This document shows, piece after piece, positions 21,998-24,428 of a stretch of 24,428 bases of DNA; positions within the stretch are counted from its first letter, which is position 1, and every line of letters begins with the position of its first letter. Below the pieces are notes generated by a model. That model did not search any database, was not told where the DNA came from, and worked only from the letters and a program-made list of their open reading frames with translations. The stretch covers positions 1 through 24,428 of the forward strand of contig CAYLSV010000048.1 in NCBI GenBank assembly GCA_964386435.1. The letters are read 5' to 3'. The position numbers and the translations under genes were made by a program. Origin of the DNA: CAYLSV01 sp964386435. GTDB taxonomy: Bacteria > Planctomycetota > Phycisphaerae > Tepidisphaerales > Tepidisphaeraceae.

Positions 21998-23581
21998 ATG
22001 GCTTATTCAGATTCTGCACCGTGCGTCGAGCCCGACGCGTTCTCGCCCGCCACGTTTCAACCGGCCACCGACCCGGCCACCGACCCGGCCACCGACCCGG
22101 CCACCGACCCGGCCGGGTCGAATCTGTCGTTTCCTGCGCCCATGGACGCCGCGGCGTTTGACGGGTTGGCCGGGGAGATTATCGCGGCGCTTTCGCCGCA
22201 CACCGAGGCCGCGCCCGAGGCGCTCTTGGTGCGGTTGCTCTCGGCCGTCGGCTGCGTCGCGGGGCGGGGGCCGCACTTCGAGGTCGGGGGCAACCAGCAC
22301 CCGGCGCTCATTTACCCGATCCTGGTCGGCCCGACCAAAACCGGTTGCAAGGGGCAAAGCCGCAAGGACGTGTTCCGCTTCCTCAAGCTCGCCTTCGGCG
22401 AGTTCATGCAAGCCAACCTCGCCAACGGGTTGTCCACCGGGCAGGGGCTGGCCTTCGCGGTCCGCGACCCGATCCGCGGCTTCGCGGCCAAACCCTCGCC
22501 GCTGCAACAGGAAGAGATGGACAGCTCCGAGGACGGCCAGTGCATCCTCGACCCCGGCGTGCCGGACAAGCGGCTGCTCGTGTGTGAGCCCGAACTCGCC
22601 GACGTGCTGGCCGCCGGCGGACGCGACACGAACAACCTGACCGGCACCATCCGCCAGGCGTGGGACGGCGACACGCTGCGGTCGCTGGTCCGCAAGGACG
22701 CGTACTGCGCCACCGACCCGCACATCACCATCCAAGCCGACGTCACCCCGCAGGAACTGGTCCGCCGACTGGCCACCGGCGACCGGACCAACGGCTTTGC
22801 CAACCGGTTTCTCTACATCGCCACCCGTCAAAGCAAACTGCTCCCCGAGGGCGGCGCGTGGGACGACCGGGCGCTGCAACCGCTGGCCAACACGCTCCGC
22901 GCGGTCGTCGAGCCGCACATCACCGCGGGCACCCAACCGGGCGTTGGCCATCGTTTTCGGTTCACGCCCCAAGCCCGCGAGCTTTGGCACCAGCGCTACC
23001 CGATGATGAACGCCGAGCCCGGCGGCGAGGCCGCGGCCGTCGCCCCGCTGCTGGCCCGGCGGGTGCCGTACACCCGGCGGTTGGCGATGATCTACGCGCT
23101 GCTCGACGCCGAGTCGCACATCGACGTGTCCCACCTCGACGCCGCCGCGGCCGTGTGGGACTACGCCCAACGCTCCGCCGCATGGGCCTTCGCCCACCAA
23201 GTCGAGCCGGTTGACCGATCCGCCCGCCGGCCCGGCGCGGTGTTCGCCCGAGCCAGCCAGGACGTGCCCGAGATCGACCCGGACCAGCGCCTGCTCGAAT
23301 GGGTCCGCGGCCAAGGCGGCACCGCCACGGCCCGCAAAATCTACCGCCACCTCGACCAATTCAACAATGACCCCAACGCCGTCGTCGCCACCCTCGAACG
23401 CCTCACCGACCAAGGCGCCGGCTTCCTCCGCCACCAATCCCCACCCACCGGCGGCCACCCCACCCTCACCTTCCACCTGTACCCCAACCCCGACGAAAAT
23501 TCCAACCACGACGAAGACCATGACCCCGACGAAGACCCCAACCAAGACGAACACCCCGACCACGCCATCAGCCCCTTCTAA
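21998..23581 (+). CDS. DUF3987-type primase/helicase-like protein
   Basis: A 527-residue protein of the DUF3987 family, found in phages, plasmids and integrated elements and often linked to primase-polymerase modules. A modified P-loop, LVGPTKTGCKGQS (about 108-120), opens the core. Next are LLVCEPELADVLAAGGRDTN, then GTIRQAWDGDTLRSLVRKDA, then HITIQADVTPQELVRRLATG and DRTNGFANRFLYIATRQSKLLPEGG, all matching the family block by block. A C-terminal winged-helix segment follows (LEWVRGQGGTATARKIYRHL). The tail is acidic and repetitive (about 495-527). No N-terminal prim-pol domain is fused. The ATG at 21998 has GGTGGGG just upstream; the open frame further left is only the tandem array. The N-terminus contains an in-frame 12-bp repeat (PATD x4). 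A remnant or functional mobile-element replication module is the likely context. Confidence 0.85.
   Translation: MAYSDSAPCVEPDAFSPATFQPATDPATDPATDPATDPAGSNLSFPAPMDAAAFDGLAGEIIAALSPHTEAAPEALLVRLLSAVGCVAGRGPHFEVGGNQHPALIYPILVGPTKTGCKGQSRKDVFRFLKLAFGEFMQANLANGLSTGQGLAFAVRDPIRGFAAKPSPLQQEEMDSSEDGQCILDPGVPDKRLLVCEPELADVLAAGGRDTNNLTGTIRQAWDGDTLRSLVRKDAYCATDPHITIQADVTPQELVRRLATGDRTNGFANRFLYIATRQSKLLPEGGAWDDRALQPLANTLRAVVEPHITAGTQPGVGHRFRFTPQARELWHQRYPMMNAEPGGEAAAVAPLLARRVPYTRRLAMIYALLDAESHIDVSHLDAAAAVWDYAQRSAAWAFAHQVEPVDRSARRPGAVFARASQDVPEIDPDQRLLEWVRGQGGTATARKIYRHLDQFNNDPNAVVATLERLTDQGAGFLRHQSPPTGGHPTLTFHLYPNPDENSNHDEDHDPDEDPNQDEHPDHAISPF
22061..22108. repeat. 12-bp tandem repeat in the start of the DUF3987 gene
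   Basis: Four exact copies of CCGGCCACCGAC, with a partial fifth (CCGGCCGGG). They encode repeated Pro-Ala-Thr-Asp in a probably disordered N-terminus, so copy number could vary without breaking the frame. Confidence 0.9.
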
Positions 23582-23589
23582 ACCGAACA

Positions 23590-23658
23590 CGCCCGACGCT
23601 CGGTTCACTCGACTGACGCCCGACACTCGGTTCACTCGACTGACGCTCGACGCTCGGG
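23590..23658 (-). repeat. GAACCGAGT-based tandem array, middle, reverse orientation
   Basis: Immediately after the DUF3987 stop come about three degenerate units containing CGGTTCACTCG (two copies) with GACGCCCGACACTCG and GACGCTCGACGCTCG. This is the reverse complement of the array at 21704. It separates the DUF3987 gene from the toxin-antitoxin pair and ends about 24 bp before the antitoxin start. Confidence 0.88.
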
Positions 23659-23681
23659 GGCGGTTGGGGAACAATGCGCCA

Positions 23682-23957
23682 ATGCCCACGCTCACGCTCG
23701 ATTTGCCCGAACCGTTGGCCGGCCAGCTGCGGGACCGCGCCGACCGCGCCGGCCGCGACGCGACGGCGCTGGCCACCGCGCTGCTCACCGACGCCCTCTC
23801 GGGCGAAGCCGACGGCGGTGACGCCTGGTTCGACGCCTTCATCACCGCCGGCCGCCAAAGCCCCGCCCGGCCCCTGACTCCCGAGCAGTTCGAGCAACGT
23901 CGCCAAGCGCTGCGCCGCCAAGCGCTGCGCCGCCAAGCGCCGCGACGCCAAGATTGA
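23682..23957 (+). CDS. Putative antitoxin of a ParE-type toxin-antitoxin pair (CopG/RelB-like)
   Basis: A 91-residue protein. The N-terminal strand TLTLDLPEPLAGQLRDRADR followed by GRDATALATALLTDAL fits a ribbon-helix-helix DNA-binding domain. The C-terminal half would bind the toxin. The last part is a threefold in-frame 15-bp repeat encoding QALRRQALRRQAPRRQ, an unusual basic end. The ATG at 23682 was chosen over a nearby ATG in another frame because it gives the recognisable fold; GGGGA lies about 11 nt upstream. It precedes the toxin gene by 8 nt. Operon autoregulation by the antitoxin is expected from the family. The pair lies between two tandem arrays. Confidence 0.75.
   Translation: MPTLTLDLPEPLAGQLRDRADRAGRDATALATALLTDALSGEADGGDAWFDAFITAGRQSPARPLTPEQFEQRRQALRRQALRRQAPRRQD
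23901..23945. repeat. 15-bp tandem repeat in the antitoxin C-terminus
   Basis: Units CGCCAAGCGCTGCGC (23901-23915 and 23916-23930) and CGCCAAGCGCCGCGA (23931-23945) encode Arg-Gln-Ala-Leu/Pro-Arg repeats in frame. Confidence 0.85.
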
Positions 23958-23965
23958 GTCAAGGG

Positions 23966-24304
23966 ATGACGTATCGGATCATCATCACCGACCGGGCATG
24001 GCAAGACATCGACCGCCGGGTGGCATGGCTCGTCGATCACGCGCAGGCCATCGACATCGGCTTGCGGTTCCTCGACGCCGTCGAAACAACCACGGCAAGC
24101 CTAACCCAAGCGCCCCAGCGTCGGCCGCTCTCGATCCATCGCGTCCGCGACGCCGACCCGCTGCGCCACGTCAAAATCGTCGGGTTCCCCAACGACTTAC
24201 TGTTCTACGAAATCGGCACCACCGCCGTCCACGTCCTGCGGCACTTTCACGGCGCGATGAACATCCGCCAGCAACTGCAAAAGGACCAGCCCGGTCCCAC
24301 GTGA
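23966..24304 (+). CDS. ParE/RelE-superfamily toxin
   Basis: A 112-residue protein of the RelE/ParE fold. The opening YRIIITDRAWQDIDRRVAWL is the first strand and helical hairpin. The central and C-terminal strands are HVKIVGFPNDLLFYEIGTTA and VHVLRHFHGAMNIRQQL, matching the family's Y/F-x-V and R-V-x-H-x-x-R/M-N-I end. ParE relatives poison DNA gyrase and RelE relatives cleave mRNA at the ribosome; the sequence does not settle which. The start is taken as ATG 23966, preceded by AAGGG; a TTG at 23954 overlapping the antitoxin stop is possible and would add four residues. Together with the antitoxin it would stabilise the surrounding repeat-bounded segment. Confidence 0.8.
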   Translation: MTYRIIITDRAWQDIDRRVAWLVDHAQAIDIGLRFLDAVETTTASLTQAPQRRPLSIHRVRDADPLRHVKIVGFPNDLLFYEIGTTAVHVLRHFHGAMNIRQQLQKDQPGPT

Positions 24305-24307
24305 GCA

Positions 24308-24428
24308 CGCCCGACGCTCGGTTCACTCGCCCGACGCTCGACGCTCGGTTCACTCGCCCGACGCCCGACGCTCGTTCACTCGCCCGACGCCCGACGCTCG
24401 GTTCACTCGCCCGACGCCCGACGCTCGG
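24308..24428 (-). repeat. GAACCGAGT-based tandem array, right, reverse orientation, cut by window end
   Basis: At least four 26-27-bp units of the type TTCACTCGCCCGACGCCCG plus ACGCTCGG, directly after the toxin stop and running off the window. One unit lacks a single G. It is the reverse complement of the left array and the same orientation as the middle one. Confidence 0.92.

Overview
The window is a GC-rich bacterial chromosome segment, most likely from a member of the Planctomycetota and perhaps a Phycisphaerae-like lineage. The pointers are two giant RTX proteins that carry the LEPLExRRLLA-type N-terminal motif seen on planctomycete exported proteins, a Uma2-family nuclease, an exported methyltransferase-like protein, and many hairpin-rich dispersed intergenic repeats. 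The class-level placement is inference. There are two assembly gaps (19591-19600 and 20530-20607). I see no rRNA, tRNA, CRISPR array or transposase.

Layout. 75-1052 (+): an ABC sugar-type permease whose partner genes must lie upstream of the window. 1126-11695 (all minus, read right to left): a Nudix hydrolase, an M50 site-2-type protease, two tandem paralogous beta-helix/RTX exoproteins, a MntA/HepT toxin-antitoxin pair, threonine synthase (thrC), and a winged-helix protein resembling plasmid replication initiators. 11716-13617 (+): a Cof-type HAD hydrolase that starts only 20 bp from the divergent Nudix gene, then a DUF58 protein. 13764-14951 (-): moeA, flanked on both sides by inverted pairs of a dispersed repeat. 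15368-15886 (+): a membrane-anchored mono-haem cytochrome c. 15966-16157 (-): a 63-residue hydrophilic protein. 16206-19155 (+): a five-gene run of secreted unknown, exported SAM-methyltransferase-like protein, 92-residue protein, HNH endonuclease and Uma2 nuclease; the last three are joined by 4-nt stop/start overlaps. 19641-21628 (-): dihydrolipoyl dehydrogenase (lpd, broken by an N gap) followed by a 146-residue unknown. 21998-24304 (+): a DUF3987 primase/helicase-like gene and a CopG/ParE-type toxin-antitoxin pair, bracketed by arrays of a 9/27/36-bp tandem repeat in opposite orientations.

The most striking non-coding content is four classes of repeat. (1) An AT-richer palindrome built on GGACAAAGAAC appears three times, twice filling the gap between convergent genes. 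(2) A hairpin repeat with edges GTCGCTGAAACCCCC and GGGGCTACGCACG appears eight times as four inverted pairs. (3) A perfect 33-bp-arm inverted repeat lies just after thrC. (4) The GAACCGAGT-based tandem arrays lie around the DUF3987/toxin-antitoxin island. The genes flanking that island also carry in-frame 12-bp and 15-bp tandem repeats, so 21.5-24.4 kb looks like a repeat-expansion hot spot and a likely recent insertion.

The 78-N gap inside lpd cannot be the true length. The reading frame on the two sides requires a gap of 3k+1 bases, and family conservation suggests about 10 bases.
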